Origin: an uncultured Lachnospiraceae bacterium
GTDB taxonomy: Bacteria; Bacillota; Clostridia; Lachnospirales; Lachnospiraceae
NCBI GenBank assembly: GCA_902789265.1
Contig: CADANR010000007.1
Coordinates: forward strand, 1 to 32,529
Reading direction: 5' to 3'
Length of the DNA: 32,529 bases
Part shown: positions 16,841 to 26,483 of the stretch, piece after piece
Layout: each line of letters begins with the position of its first letter
How positions within the stretch are numbered: the stretch's first letter is position 1
Notes under the pieces: model-generated
What the model was told of the DNA's origin: nothing
What the model saw: only the letters and a program-made list of their open reading frames with translations
The model's database searches: none
Position numbers and translations under genes: made by a program

Positions 16841-17833
16841 TTACTCTGCTTCTCCCAGGCCTTCCGCAATTCCCATCATCACGATTCCGACGATGACCGC
16901 AATGACGCATGCATACTGGGATGCCTTTAATTTTTCTTTTAGGAAAATGCGTGAAAGAATCACGGATACGATGCAGTAGGATGCAACCATCGGTGCAGCA
17001 AGTACCGGTTTTCTGGCCATTGCAAATACATAAAAAATCTGGCCGAATTCCTCAAAACATGCAGCCACACCTTTATTTAAAATTTCTTTCTTTGCAAAAG
17101 GATTGTACGGTTTCTTCGTACGAATCAGAATGTAAATCCAGGCTATAATTCCGGCAAGTAAGAAGGTTAATCCGTAAAGAATCAAAACATCGATTTCGCC
17201 GATTCCCAAGCCTGTTTCATCATCCAGAATAATGCCGTCCGCCGCAGTTCCTACGGTATCGAAAATACAGTAAAGAATCGGGAAAATCAGTGCCAGTGCA
17301 CCGAACCGGTATTTTCGGTTTTTCTTCTTCTCCTCATCCGTTGTCGCCAGTTTGTCCGCTTCTTTTCGGGACAGGGAATTCTCGACAATCGCAAGCGCCA
17401 CAACCCCGCCGACAATAATAATCGTACCGATTACGTTAAGCGGGGAAAAATCTCCGAGATCATCTTCCACCGTGCCCGTGATTGCAAAGAAAACCATCAT
17501 GGCAATCATGGAAAATGCACCGGATGCATTTTGCACCGGGGAGACAATGGAAACCTCCAGATAGCGAAGTCCCGCATATCCGATTACCATGGAAATGATA
17601 TATGCCAAAGATGCAGGTGAATATTTCACCGCATTAACAAGTAAACTTCCGACAGAAAATCCGGTTTCGGAAAAGGGCAAAAGAACAAGTGCCACAACGC
17701 CCATCACGAGTCCGACCCAGACTGCGATTTTTAAATGAGAGAACCTGTCGTCTTCATCCGTTCCTTTCTTGTAAAAAAGATCCGCAAACCCCCATCCTAA
17801 CAAACAAATTAATGCAAATACAAACCAACTCAT
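16841..17833 (-). CDS. DMT/EamA-family transporter
   Basis: The 330-residue protein has about ten hydrophobic helices arranged as two repeats of five, with a charged cytoplasmic loop near residues 155-170. The start 'MSWFVFALICLLGWGFADLFYKK' and the end of each repeat fit the drug/metabolite transporter superfamily. Its ATG overlaps the pyruvate kinase stop by four bases, so it is translated together with pyk. Substrate unknown. Confidence 0.85.
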   Translation of the reverse strand: MSWFVFALICLLGWGFADLFYKKGTDEDDRFSHLKIAVWVGLVMGVVALVLLPFSETGFSVGSLLVNAVKYSPASLAYIISMVIGYAGLRYLEVSIVSPVQNASGAFSMIAMMVFFAITGTVEDDLGDFSPLNVIGTIIIVGGVVALAIVENSLSRKEADKLATTDEEKKKNRKYRFGALALIFPILYCIFDTVGTAADGIILDDETGLGIGEIDVLILYGLTFLLAGIIAWIYILIRTKKPYNPFAKKEILNKGVAACFEEFGQIFYVFAMARKPVLAAPMVASYCIVSVILSRIFLKEKLKASQYACVIAVIVGIVMMGIAEGLGEAE

Positions 17834-19248
17834 TTCCGCACGGTCTCCATCTTAATGGTATTTGTGTTTCCGCTTCCTCCGTGAATCTGGCCGCCGGTCA
17901 GAACCACATTATCCCCGGGTTTCAAGCCAAGCACTTCCTTCGCCTGATTTAAGTTCTGATAAAACATAACGTCGATGGAATTATATTCTTCACAAAGCAC
18001 CGGCGTGATGCCCCAGCTTAAATTCAGCTGTCTCCAGACCTTTAAATCCGTTGTCGTGCCGATAATATCACAGGGGCAACGGAAACGGCTGACCATACGT
18101 GCCGTCATACCGGATACGGAGTTTACCACGATACATTTCGCATCCACATCGATTGCCATTGCGCAGGTCGCATGGGAAATGGAGTCAAGCGTATTATGAA
18201 TCTTGAATTCCGTCCTGTTGAAACGTCCCCTGTAATCAATATGTTTCTCGGTATATTCCGCAATTTCCGCCATGTTGCGTACTGCATCCACGGGATGTTT
18301 GCCTGCTGCGGTTTCGCCGGAAAGCATAATCGCCGAGGATCCGTCATAAACCGCATTCGCCACATCGCTGATTTCCGCTCTGGTGGGACGGGGATTCGTA
18401 ATCATACTCTCTAACATCTCCGTGGCGGTAATAACGCGTTTGCCCAAAAGACGGCATTTCTGGATTAAAAATTTCTGAATTGCGGGTACCTCGACAAAAG
18501 GAATTTCAACGCCCAGATCACCTCGGGCAACCATGATGCCGTCGGCGATTTCACAGATTTCCTCGATATTGTCAACACCTGCACGGTTTTCAATCTTTGC
18601 AATGATGTTAATCTGCTGTCCGCCGTTTTCATCTAAAAGTTTCCTTAAATCCACAACATCCTGCTTCGTGGAAACGAAGGACGCCGCAACAAAATCCACA
18701 TCATTTTCGATACCGAATAAGATATCCGATCTGTCCTGCTCCGAGATGTACTCTCCCTTCATAACTTTATTCGGGAAATTCATGCTCTTTCTGTCCGACA
18801 AAACACCGCCGGACAATACGGTGCAGACTGCATTCGGACCGTTTATTTCCTTTACCTCGCAGATCACGAGTCCGTTGTTTACAAGGATTTTATCCCCGAT
18901 ACTTAACTCCTCGCAAAGATGCTCATAGTTCACGGAAACTTTCGTTTCATCACCTTCCACATCTTCCGTGGTAAAAGTAAATGTTGCGCCCTCTTCAAGC
19001 GTAACTTTATGGTCTTTAAAGGTTTTAATCCGGTACTCCGGTCCCTTCGTATCCAGCATAATCGCAATCGGAAGATTTAAGCTTTCACGCACTTTCTTTA
19101 CAAGCGTGATTTTTGCAAGATGTTCTTCATGTGTTCCGTGGGAAAAATTAAGACGTGCCACATTCATGCCTGCTTCACACATCTTGGTGAGTGTTTCTTC
19201 GTTCTCACAGGCAGGACCGATTGTACAGATTATTTTTGTTTTTCTCAT
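17830..19248 (-). CDS. pyk: Pyruvate kinase
   Basis: The 472-residue enzyme makes pyruvate and ATP from phosphoenolpyruvate and ADP at the end of glycolysis. Motifs seen in order: 'KTKIICTIGPA' at the start, 'ARLNFSHG', 'LDTKGPEYR', the catalytic 'IIAKIENRAGVDNI', 'DGIMVARGDLGVEIP' and 'ATEMLESMITNPRPTRAE'. The length is that of the plain form; the extra C-terminal domain of Bacillus enzymes is absent. I chose the ATG at 19248, giving 'MRKTKI' with AAAGGATG upstream; another ATG at 19257 has the AAAGG directly against it. It heads a run of membrane transport genes. Confidence 0.97.
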   Translation of the reverse strand: MRKTKIICTIGPACENEETLTKMCEAGMNVARLNFSHGTHEEHLAKITLVKKVRESLNLPIAIMLDTKGPEYRIKTFKDHKVTLEEGATFTFTTEDVEGDETKVSVNYEHLCEELSIGDKILVNNGLVICEVKEINGPNAVCTVLSGGVLSDRKSMNFPNKVMKGEYISEQDRSDILFGIENDVDFVAASFVSTKQDVVDLRKLLDENGGQQINIIAKIENRAGVDNIEEICEIADGIMVARGDLGVEIPFVEVPAIQKFLIQKCRLLGKRVITATEMLESMITNPRPTRAEISDVANAVYDGSSAIMLSGETAAGKHPVDAVRNMAEIAEYTEKHIDYRGRFNRTEFKIHNTLDSISHATCAMAIDVDAKCIVVNSVSGMTARMVSRFRCPCDIIGTTTDLKVWRQLNLSWGITPVLCEEYNSIDVMFYQNLNQAKEVLGLKPGDNVVLTGGQIHGGSGNTNTIKMETVRK

Positions 19249-19288
19249 ATTTTTCATCCTTTCACACCGTATTCAAAGACACAATATA

Positions 19289-19316
19289 ATTATACATGAA
19301 ATCCATATATTCGCAA
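19289..19316 (-). promoter_or_regulatory. pyk promoter
   Basis: Minus strand TTGCGA (19311-19316), 16 bases, TATAAT (19289-19294). It is immediately next to the -35 of the divergent araC-type gene, so one bound protein could affect both. Confidence 0.65.
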
Positions 19317-19345
19317 TTGTGGAAAAGGCGAAAAATTGCTATAAT
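19317..19345 (+). promoter_or_regulatory. Promoter of the AraC-type regulator
   Basis: TTGTGG (19317-19322), 17 bases, TATAAT (19340-19345) with TGC before it (extended -10). It gives a leader of about 65 bases. Confidence 0.65.
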
Positions 19346-19414
19346 GCAAGCATATCATGTCACATTTCAACAAAGATAAAAGAAACGATTACGAATAATT
19401 CACGGAGAGCTGCA

Positions 19415-20377
19415 ATGACAGAGAATAATTACGAATCTCTCCAGGAGATCGTAGAACATGAGAATAAGGATTATCCGCTCGGAGTCTACTATGTAGAGCC
19501 GGGGGAAATGTTCATGGAACATGTCCGCTGGCACTGGCATACGGAAATCGAGATTGACCTCGTGCGTGAAGGCTGTGCTAGATACCGCATCGGAGAAAAT
19601 ACCTATCTTCTCCGTGCAGGACAGGCAGTCTTTATTAACCGGAATATTATGCATTCCATTGAAGCCGAAAAAGATGTCAAATGTGTCATCATGTCTGTAA
19701 TCTTCTCTCCGTCGCTTTTATTTCCGGAGCAGAATTCCAGTGTTTCCAATAACTATTTAAAGCCTGTTCTGGAAGACCCGAAATTCCGCTTTTTAACCTT
19801 TAATCCGAAGGACCGTTGGGACCGCGGTGTCATCTCCTATTTAGAGGACATCATCTATGCCAATCTCCAGAAGGAATTCGGTTATGAATTGCAGACACAG
19901 AGCCTGATCTGTCAGCTCTGGCTTTTATTCCTGTCGAAAGTGACTCTGAAGGAAAAAAGCGAACAGCCGGAACCTGTAAGCCGTTCCATGTCGGCGGATG
20001 AAATCCGTATCAAGGATGCCATCGTTTTTATTGAGCAGAATTACCCCGATCCGATTACTTTGGAAGATATCGCAAACTCCATTCACGTCAGCAAATCCGA
20101 GTGCTGTCGTTGCTTTAGCCGTGCCGTCAACATGACACCCTTTCAGTATCTGATGCACTACCGCATCCTGAAGGCTGCCGATATCATTCAGCATAATTTA
20201 AAAAATCCGGCACCGATTTCAGAGCTTGCAATCAGTGTCGGATTCAATAATACCAGTTATTTCAACAAGCGTTTCCGCGAATACTTCGGCTGCACGCCTA
20301 CGCAGTACCGGAAGATGGCGAAAACGGAACATCGTGACAGTCTCGGCACATTCGGATTGTCACTGTCACATATCTGA
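19415..20377 (+). CDS. AraC-family transcriptional regulator
   Basis: The 320-residue protein has a cupin-like sensor domain at the N-terminus, with 'WHWHTEIEIDLVREG' and 'LRAGQAVFINRNIMHSIE', and an AraC-type double helix-turn-helix at the C-terminus (about 225-305). The latter includes 'TLEDIANSIHVSKSECCRCF' and 'ISELAISVGFNNTSYFNKRF' followed by 'FGCTPTQYRK'. The ATG at 19415 has GGAGAG a few bases upstream; the open frame further left runs antisense through pyk and is not coding. It is the only clear plus-strand gene here, divergent from pyk and convergent with prfA. The cupin suggests sensing of a small ligand, perhaps a sugar; its targets may include the pyk run. Confidence 0.92.
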   Translation: MTENNYESLQEIVEHENKDYPLGVYYVEPGEMFMEHVRWHWHTEIEIDLVREGCARYRIGENTYLLRAGQAVFINRNIMHSIEAEKDVKCVIMSVIFSPSLLFPEQNSSVSNNYLKPVLEDPKFRFLTFNPKDRWDRGVISYLEDIIYANLQKEFGYELQTQSLICQLWLLFLSKVTLKEKSEQPEPVSRSMSADEIRIKDAIVFIEQNYPDPITLEDIANSIHVSKSECCRCFSRAVNMTPFQYLMHYRILKAADIIQHNLKNPAPISELAISVGFNNTSYFNKRFREYFGCTPTQYRKMAKTEHRDSLGTFGLSLSHI

Positions 20378-20387
20378 GTTCTTAACT

Positions 20388-21467
20388 TTAATATCCACTC
20401 TCGTTCATCTTAAGAAGCTTCGCTGCCTGATCCGCTGCGATACAGCCATCGATGATTTCCTGGATATCCCCGTTCATAATCTTATCGAGTTTATAAAGTG
20501 TCAGGCCGATTCTGTGATCGGTTACTCTTCCCTGCGGGAAATTGTAGGTACGAATCTTCTCGCTGCGGTCTCCGGTTCCTACCTGGGAACGACGAAGCTC
20601 GGCTTCTGCATCATGTTTTTTCTGCTGCTCCAAATCATATAATTTTGCACGAAGCAGGGCAAAAGCCTTTGCCTTATTCTGAATCTGTGATTTCTCCGTC
20701 TGTGAATAGATTACAATACCGGTCGGCATATGGGTTAAACGTACCGCGGAGTCCGTTGTATTGACACACTGTCCGCCGCAGCCCGAAGCACGCATAACAT
20801 CAATTCGGATATCGTTATCATCGATGACAACGTCTACCTCTTCCGCTTCCGGCATCACTGCAACGCTGGCAGTGGAGGTATGGATTCTTCCGCCTGATTC
20901 CGTCTCCGGAACACGCTGTACACGGTGAACACCGCTTTCATATTTCATTACGGAATACGCACCGTTTCCGTTAATCATGAATTCTACTTCCTTCATGCCG
21001 CCGATTCCGGTTTCATCCGCATTGATTGTCTCAATTTTCCAATGACGTTCTTCTGCAAAATGCACATACATACGATAGAGTTCCGCCGCAAAGAGTGCTG
21101 CTTCGTCTCCGCCCGCGCCGGCTCTGATTTCCACGATAACGTTTTTGTCATCGTTCGGATCCTTCGGAAGAAGTAAAATCTTAAGCTCCTGCTCTAACTC
21201 TTCCACCTTTTTCTTGGCATCGGAAAGTTCTTCCTTTAACATCTCCCTCATCTCTTCGTCGGACTCGGACTCAAGCATGGAAAGGGAATCTTCGATATCC
21301 TGCTTTGCCTTTTTGTAAGCTGTATACGCTTCCACAATCGGGGACAAATCACTTTGTTCCTTCATCAGTTTCCGGAAACGGACCGTATCATTTGCAACAT
21401 CCGGGGACTGCAGTTCTAACATTAAATCTTCATAACGATGTACTAAATCTTCTAATTTATCAAACAT
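20388..21467 (-). CDS. prfA: Peptide chain release factor 1
   Basis: The 359-residue factor recognises UAA and UAG in the ribosomal A site and triggers peptide release. The codon-reading loop shows PET in '[14 protein letters not shown]', the Firmicute form of the RF1 PxT motif, and the catalytic loop shows GGQ in '[19 protein letters not shown]'. The base before GGQ is cysteine rather than the common alanine or proline. AAGAGG precedes the ATG. It lies downstream of prmC, whose product methylates this GGQ glutamine, after a 175-base AT-rich spacer that may hold its own promoter. Confidence 0.97.
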   Translation of the reverse strand: MFDKLEDLVHRYEDLMLELQSPDVANDTVRFRKLMKEQSDLSPIVEAYTAYKKAKQDIEDSLSMLESESDEEMREMLKEELSDAKKKVEELEQELKILLLPKDPNDDKNVIVEIRAGAGGDEAALFAAELYRMYVHFAEERHWKIETINADETGIGGMKEVEFMINGNGAYSVMKYESGVHRVQRVPETESGGRIHTSTASVAVMPEAEEVDVVIDDNDIRIDVMRASGCGGQCVNTTDSAVRLTHMPTGIVIYSQTEKSQIQNKAKAFALLRAKLYDLEQQKKHDAEAELRRSQVGTGDRSEKIRTYNFPQGRVTDHRIGLTLYKLDKIMNGDIQEIIDGCIAADQAAKLLKMNESGY

Positions 21468-21501
21468 TTTTATTACCTCTTAATTTTCTCGTTTGCGCAA
21501 G

Positions 21502-21632
21502 TTTACATAATTTTTATATATTATCCACTATAAGCAATGTATTTTTTGCTTATTAGATTTACATAATTTTCAAAATAAAGTTAACATAATCTCATTTTTG
21601 GTTTACATAACTAAGATAAGTTTTTTACATAA
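21502..21632. repeat. Five phased TTTACATAA repeats upstream of prfA
   Basis: Copies begin at 21502, 21558, 21581 (one mismatch), 21602 and 21624. The last four are 23, 21 and 22 bases apart, about two helical turns. An 8-base inverted repeat, ATAAGCAA (21530-21537) and TTGCTTAT (21546-21553), sits between the first two. This is the whole prmC-prfA spacer and may be an operator array or promoter region. Confidence 0.6.
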
Positions 21633-21642
21633 AATCATGCAG

Positions 21643-22479
21643 CTAGTAAAAATGTGCCCGGATGACGCGGTCAAGCCCCGCTAAATCTTTTAAAATCTCC
21701 ACGTTCTTATACCCATTTTGTTCAAATAACTCTTTCACAGCAGGTCCCTGATCATAACCGATTTCCATGTAAATGATTCCGCCCCGCTTTAAATAATCCT
21801 TTGCTTCCGATGCCAGAATCTTATAGAAATCAAGACCGTCAACACCGCCGTCCAGTGCTTTTTTCGGCTCGTAATCACGAACCTCAGGCTCTAATGTTTC
21901 GATAATATCTCTCGGAATATACGGCGGATTTGAAACAATCCTGTCATACTTTCCGGTTACGTTTTCAAACATATCCGAAACGAGAAATTCGCACTGTTTT
22001 GAAAGGCCTAGGTTTTCTGCATTTTCACGGGATAATTCCACCGCATGCTCATTTAAATCAACACCCACTCCCCTTGTATCATTACTGAAATGAAGGAGCG
22101 ATAAAAGGATACATCCGGTCCCGCAGCATACATCCAGGATTTCCATCCCGTCATGCAGATCCTTCATTGCATCTTCCACGAGCGTTTCGGTATCCTGTCT
22201 CGGAATCAGTGTATCGGGCCTTGTTTTGAAATTAAGTCCCATGAATTCCTGCTCCCCTAAGATATACTGCAGGGGTTCTCTCTTTTCCCGTCTTGCAAGG
22301 AATTCTTCAAAGAGCTTTTGTTCTTCCGGTGTGACCTCCCTTTCCGGATGTGCATAAAGCGTCGTCCGGTCCGTTTTGCATACAGACTCCAAAAGAAGCC
22401 TTGCATCAAGCTCGGCTTCTTGTACAAAACAATCTTTCAGGCGTTTTACACCGTTTTTATAACAATCAATATATTTCAT
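21643..22479 (-). CDS. prmC: Release factor glutamine methyltransferase
   Basis: The 278-residue enzyme transfers a methyl group from S-adenosylmethionine to the glutamine of the GGQ loop in release factors. It has an N-terminal helical domain (to about 95), the SAM-binding 'EILDVCCGTGCILLSL' and the catalytic NPPY in 'RIVSNPPYIPRD'. The motif 'QYILGEQEFMGL' is family-typical. Its start has only a weak ribosome site and lies 73 bases after the DUF1385 stop, so it is probably read from that transcript. It stands directly before the gene of its substrate. Confidence 0.95.
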   Translation of the reverse strand: MKYIDCYKNGVKRLKDCFVQEAELDARLLLESVCKTDRTTLYAHPEREVTPEEQKLFEEFLARREKREPLQYILGEQEFMGLNFKTRPDTLIPRQDTETLVEDAMKDLHDGMEILDVCCGTGCILLSLLHFSNDTRGVGVDLNEHAVELSRENAENLGLSKQCEFLVSDMFENVTGKYDRIVSNPPYIPRDIIETLEPEVRDYEPKKALDGGVDGLDFYKILASEAKDYLKRGGIIYMEIGYDQGPAVKELFEQNGYKNVEILKDLAGLDRVIRAHFY

Positions 22480-22552
22480 AATTTCTATGTTTTGAATCGC
22501 CGTAATTTTTATTCAAATCTTTTTGATTTAAATCTTTTTCGAATAAATCCGG

Positions 22553-23728
22553 CTATTCATCCGCATCATTTGCATCTGCAGAAGCTTCTTCTGTATCTTC
22601 TGTTTCTTTCGCAACTTCTGCGTTATATTCATCTGCCAGCTTCATTTCCGCCATAATTTCACTGCTGTCCGTTTCGACCTCGCTCATTAAGGCTTCCATG
22701 GTTTCGGTATCCATCTCCTCGTCATCGTCATCGAGCCACCCTTCCTCATCACCTGAGGGTACATAGCCGAAATTTTCCTTTAAGTACTCTTTCCAGTCAA
22801 AAACCGCTTCCACAGCCTTAATTGCAACCTCAGCCATATCTTTGTCCGGCTCTCTGGTGGTCAGGGACTGGAACCACAGACCCGGTGCGGAAATCGCTCT
22901 CGTAAACCAGTTATCGTATTTACCCATTGCACGAAGTACTTCGTAGGAAATGCCCGCAATCACGGGAATCATAAGCAAACGGATGCCGAGTCTTAAGAAC
23001 GGGGAATCCACGCGGATAAAGAAAAATAATACAATCGAGATCATCATGATAAACAGAATAAAGCTGGTTCCGCATCTTCTGTGACGTCTCGAGGAACGCA
23101 TTACATTCTTTACGTTTAAAGGCTTGCCGTTTTCCACGCAGTTGATGCATTTATGCTCCGCTCCGTGATACATGAAGGTTCGCTTAATATCTTTGGAAAG
23201 CGAAATCACAAGAATATACAGAATGAAAATAATAATACGCACCAGTCCTTCGAGAATAATAATCAGGGACTGGTTCGCAATAAAACGTTCCAGAACAAAA
23301 TGGGAAATCAGTGCAGGCAACACAAAGAACAGGCCGATTGCCAGGATCAGTGCAAACAGAATTGTAAACGCATTTACGATGCTTTCCGCCTTGTTTCCGA
23401 ATAATTTCGTCAGAAAACGGTCGAATCCCGTTTCTTCCTCTTCATCGCCGACATAATATTCCGCGGAAAGAGAAAGCGTCTTCATACCGAGACGCAGAGA
23501 ATCGACAAATGCAAAAATACCGCGTATAAAGGGGATTTTACGGATTCCCTGCAGATTATTCTCATCCGCACAGTCCGCAAGAATCACTTCGATTTGCTGA
23601 TTCGGTTTACGAACCGCCACTGCGTAACGGTTATTGTTACGCATCATGATTCCTTCCATAACGGCCTGTCCGCCGATTCCGGAATACTTTGCTTTTTTCT
23701 TTTTCTTAGATTTTGCTTTTGTACCCAT
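22553..23728 (-). CDS. DUF1385 family membrane protein
   Basis: The 391-residue protein begins with a basic stretch and the family signature 'SGIGGQAVMEGIMMR', then has about four to five membrane helices (near 110-310), with 'MYHGAEHKCINCVENG' holding a conserved HxxEH and 'RCGTSFILF'. The last 60 residues are strongly acidic. I prefer the ATG at 23728 (AAAGG eight bases upstream) over 23746, which has none. DUF1385 genes regularly sit between rpmE and prmC in clostridia. The role is unknown; the His/Glu/Cys residues suggest metal binding. Confidence 0.9.
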   Translation of the reverse strand: MGTKAKSKKKKKAKYSGIGGQAVMEGIMMRNNNRYAVAVRKPNQQIEVILADCADENNLQGIRKIPFIRGIFAFVDSLRLGMKTLSLSAEYYVGDEEEETGFDRFLTKLFGNKAESIVNAFTILFALILAIGLFFVLPALISHFVLERFIANQSLIIILEGLVRIIIFILYILVISLSKDIKRTFMYHGAEHKCINCVENGKPLNVKNVMRSSRRHRRCGTSFILFIMMISIVLFFFIRVDSPFLRLGIRLLMIPVIAGISYEVLRAMGKYDNWFTRAISAPGLWFQSLTTREPDKDMAEVAIKAVEAVFDWKEYLKENFGYVPSGDEEGWLDDDDEEMDTETMEALMSEVETDSSEIMAEMKLADEYNAEVAKETEDTEEASADANDADE

Positions 23729-23800
23729 TCCGATATCCTTTATCATTAGTAGTTATAATCAATTCCCGCGTAAGCAGGAATATTCATTATGAGGGTATCA

Positions 23801-23832
23801 TAATAAAAAAGGTTGAGGTTTCGGCCCCAACC
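23801..23832 (-). terminator. rpmE terminator
   Basis: Minus strand GGTTGGGG (23825-23832) pairs with CCTCAACC (23811-23818) over a six-base loop with one G-U pair, followed by TTTTTTATTA. It separates rpmE from the DUF1385-prmC-prfA set. Confidence 0.85.
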
Positions 23833-23840
23833 CTTTTAAA

Positions 23841-24056
23841 CTATTTGCTTTCTACACCGTATTTCTTATTGAACTTATCAATACGTCCTCTTGCTGCTGC
23901 AGCTTTCTGCTGACCGGTATAGAATGAATGACATTTGGAGCAAACTTCTACGTGGATGTCTTTCTTGGTTGAACCGGTTACAAATGTATTACCGCAGTTG
24001 CAGGTAACGGTTGCCTGATAGTACTCAGGATGGATTCCTTCTTTCATTTTTTTCAC
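23841..24056 (-). CDS. rpmE: 50S ribosomal protein L31
   Basis: The 71-residue protein is the zinc-binding form of L31: CNCG near residue 19 and CSKC near residue 38 supply the four cysteines. '[20 protein letters not shown]' and 'CHSFYTGQQ' are family-typical. AGAGGTG precedes the ATG. It has its own promoter (24103-24131) right behind the rho stop and its own terminator. Confidence 0.96.
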   Translation of the reverse strand: MKKMKEGIHPEYYQATVTCNCGNTFVTGSTKKDIHVEVCSKCHSFYTGQQKAAAARGRIDKFNKKYGVESK

Positions 24057-24102
24057 CTCTCTATATCTTTATACCATATTATGCTTTTTTGACAGCTTAT
24101 TG

Positions 24103-24131
24103 ATTATAACATGCCAAATCAACATGTGCAA
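24103..24131 (-). promoter_or_regulatory. rpmE promoter
   Basis: Minus strand TTGCAC (24126-24131), 17 bases, TATAAT (24103-24108). No terminator is seen between rho and this promoter, so read-through from rho is also possible. Confidence 0.7.
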
Positions 24132-24141
24132 GAAAAATTTA

Positions 24142-25611
24142 TTAAAACCACTTCAGCTTTTTCACCATATCCGAGAATTCCCTGTTATTACGGGTTCTGG
24201 AGAACAGATCAATTGCCTTGTCCGCAGCCTCTTCCGGCTTCAATCCGTTAAATGCTTTTCTTAAAATATTGATTGCTTCGAGCTCATCCGGAGTTAATAA
24301 TAAATCTTCTCTTCGGGTACCGGATTTCGGAATATCGATTGCCGGGAATACCCTCTTTTCAGAAAGTTTCCGGTCAAGCACCATTTCCATGTTACCGGTT
24401 CCCTTGAATTCCTCGTAAACCACATCATCCATTTTGGATCCGGTCTCCACAAGTGCCGTAGCCAGAATGGTAAGGCTTCCGCCCTCTCTCATGTTTCTGG
24501 CAGCACCGAAGAAACGTTTCGGCATATGTAATGCCGCCGGATCCAGACCACCGGAAAGCGTACGTCCGCTGGGCGGGATAACCTGATTATAAGCACGTGT
24601 CAGACGCGTAATGCTGTCAAGTAGAATAATGACATCCTTTTTATGCTCTACAAGTCTTTTTGCACGCTCGATTACCATTTCCGCAACTCTCTTATGATGC
24701 TCGGGAGTTTCATCGAAGGTGGAATAGATAACCTCCACATTCGGTCCCATAATGGCTTCCTTGATATCCGTAACTTCCTCGGGGCGCTCGTCAATTAACA
24801 GAATAATCATGTGCATGTCCGGATTGGAGTATTTTACACACTTTGCAACTGCCTTAAGAAGCGTGGTTTTACCGGCTTTCGGCGGGGAAACGATCATACC
24901 TCTCTGTCCTTTTCCGACAGGGGAAATCAGGTCCATGATACGCATGGAAACCGGTGCTCCCGGAATGTCCAAATGAATTTTCTCATCCGGGAAAATCGGT
25001 GTCATTTCCTCGAAATTTGCACGCTTAATTGCTTCTTCCGGCGAATATCCGTTGATTTTTTTGACAAATAGCAAAGCCGAGAATTTCTCTTTCTCCGTTT
25101 TGATTTTCGTGCTTCCCTCAATGATATCACCGGTCTTTAAACCGAATTTCCGAATCTGTCCGGGTGCCACATAAACATCATGCTCTCCGGGAAGATAATT
25201 CTCGCAACGGATAAATCCGAATCCGTCCGGCATAACTTCTAAGATTCCGCATGCGGGAATTTTACTGTCAAGTTCTGCCATATCCTCTTCATCGGATTCC
25301 TTCTTTTCTGCGGGCTTTTCGGCTGCTGCAGCCTTCTCGGGTGCAGGGGCACTCTTTTCCGGTATACTCTTTTCAGGAGCTGTTTTTTCCTGAGCACTCT
25401 TCTCGGGTACACTCTTCTTTACAACAACCACCTCAGGCTTTTTTGCTGTAGCTGCGGAAGATTCCGCTTTTGCTTCCCTGTTCTTTCTTTCCTCTTCTTC
25501 AAGAAGATTGACAAGTTCCTCTTTCTTCATGGAAGAAGCACCTTTTACACCGATTTTTTTTGCAATATCGCGTAAATCGGCTAATTTTAATGTTTCCCAT
25601 TTGTTTTCCAT
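24142..25611 (-). CDS. rho: Transcription termination factor Rho
   Basis: The 489-residue protein has a SAP-like Rho N domain (residues 1-40), an inserted low-complexity region of Glu-Lys-Pro-Ala repeats (about 50-110), the cold-shock-like RNA-binding domain with '[20 protein letters not shown]', and the hexameric ATPase domain with Walker [11 protein letters not shown] and '[16 protein letters not shown]'. It moves along nascent RNA and releases polymerase. AAGGAG precedes the ATG. The inserted region makes it longer than the roughly 420 residues of E. coli Rho, as often seen in clostridia and actinobacteria. Confidence 0.97.
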   Translation of the reverse strand: MENKWETLKLADLRDIAKKIGVKGASSMKKEELVNLLEEEERKNREAKAESSAATAKKPEVVVVKKSVPEKSAQEKTAPEKSIPEKSAPAPEKAAAAEKPAEKKESDEEDMAELDSKIPACGILEVMPDGFGFIRCENYLPGEHDVYVAPGQIRKFGLKTGDIIEGSTKIKTEKEKFSALLFVKKINGYSPEEAIKRANFEEMTPIFPDEKIHLDIPGAPVSMRIMDLISPVGKGQRGMIVSPPKAGKTTLLKAVAKCVKYSNPDMHMIILLIDERPEEVTDIKEAIMGPNVEVIYSTFDETPEHHKRVAEMVIERAKRLVEHKKDVIILLDSITRLTRAYNQVIPPSGRTLSGGLDPAALHMPKRFFGAARNMREGGSLTILATALVETGSKMDDVVYEEFKGTGNMEMVLDRKLSEKRVFPAIDIPKSGTRREDLLLTPDELEAINILRKAFNGLKPEEAADKAIDLFSRTRNNREFSDMVKKLKWF

Positions 25612-25900
25612 TTTGTTCTCCTTATGAAGCTAATATGTCTGGATGGATTCTTTAAATGTAAATCAATATACTTTCAAACTTACTGTATTTTTCTAAATCA
25701 TAATACTTTCTCAATTACTTTACTTCTCAGTTACTTTCTCCGGGAATCTCTACAAGAAAGGGCTTTTTGCTGCCCCCGGCACACTATTGATGCGTACCTG
25801 TATTAATGACTGTTACCAATAATAGATGGTTGAATAGCTTAACCGTTAATAGTATAACCTATCATATTTAAAAAGTAAATCAGATTTTTTTATCATAGAA
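25612..25900 (-). promoter_or_regulatory. rho promoter and long leader
   Basis: Minus strand TTTACT (25874-25879), 17 bases, TATACT (25851-25856) is a good promoter. The predicted leader is about 230 bases with no gene. It holds a possible CCGGG/CCCGG stem closing a smaller GGGC/GCCC pair near 25738-25790 and is otherwise purine-rich and poor in C. Confidence 0.55.
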
Positions 25901-25940
25901 GAAGCCAGGTTGTTCAGTTTTTACTGAATAACCTGGCTTC
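25901..25940. terminator. Bidirectional stem-loop terminator after DUF4364
   Basis: Arms 25901-25918 and 25923-25940 match at 17 of 18 positions around a four-base loop. It follows the DUF4364 stop by 19 bases on the minus strand. The T-tracts are short on both sides. Confidence 0.7.
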
Positions 25941-25959
25941 TTTCTGTAAATCGTTTGCC

Positions 25960-26472
25960 TTAGAACAATTTTTCGGTCAGATACGAATAAATCTCTGCAC
26001 TGTTCTTCTTCCAGTTTTTGCAAACATTTGACGCAATCTCTTCATCCGGAACAACGAGTGTTAAATCCACCAGTGTATTACCTCGATCTCTTGCAATCAG
26101 ATGTGCTTCAAATTCTCCGTTTGAACTACGTTTGTAGTTTGATATAACGGAGGAATCATTTCGCATATCCTGATTCTTTGCCTTTAAATAGTTTGTCAGA
26201 TCTTTTCGGATTTCTTCATTTAAACTTCCCAAAAACAAAGAAAGAGTTTTCGAACCATCCGGTTCAATAACAAGCCACGTGCAGTCTCCTTCCGTATAGG
26301 AGCGGATGAAATTGCCTTCCGTAAGTTCGGCAATGGCGGTCTGTGCAGTCATATAGTCCGTATAATTCTGCTCGATAATGCATTCTGAAGTCAGTGTTTT
26401 TTTAACCGGTCCGTTTACACTGTCTAAGATATACAGAATCATTAATTTATATAAAGTAAGTGGTTCCTGCAT
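25960..26472 (-). CDS. DUF4364 family protein, winged-helix-like
   Basis: The 170-residue protein starts 'MQEPLTLYKLMILYILDSVN', followed by a winged-helix-like fold to about residue 70, then a mixed alpha/beta part. This fits DUF4364 (PF14277), a clostridial family. It follows the malic enzyme gene by 11 bases, so the two are one transcript. A regulatory role is plausible from the fold but not shown. Confidence 0.8.
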   Translation of the reverse strand: MQEPLTLYKLMILYILDSVNGPVKKTLTSECIIEQNYTDYMTAQTAIAELTEGNFIRSYTEGDCTWLVIEPDGSKTLSLFLGSLNEEIRKDLTNYLKAKNQDMRNDSSVISNYKRSSNGEFEAHLIARDRGNTLVDLTLVVPDEEIASNVCKNWKKNSAEIYSYLTEKLF

Positions 26473-26483
26473 GGTAAATCCTT

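Noticed and set aside
18968-19414. Upstream extension of the AraC-type gene
   Set aside because: The frame runs antisense through pyk. The ATG at 19415 has a ribosome site and a promoter lies at 19317-19345.
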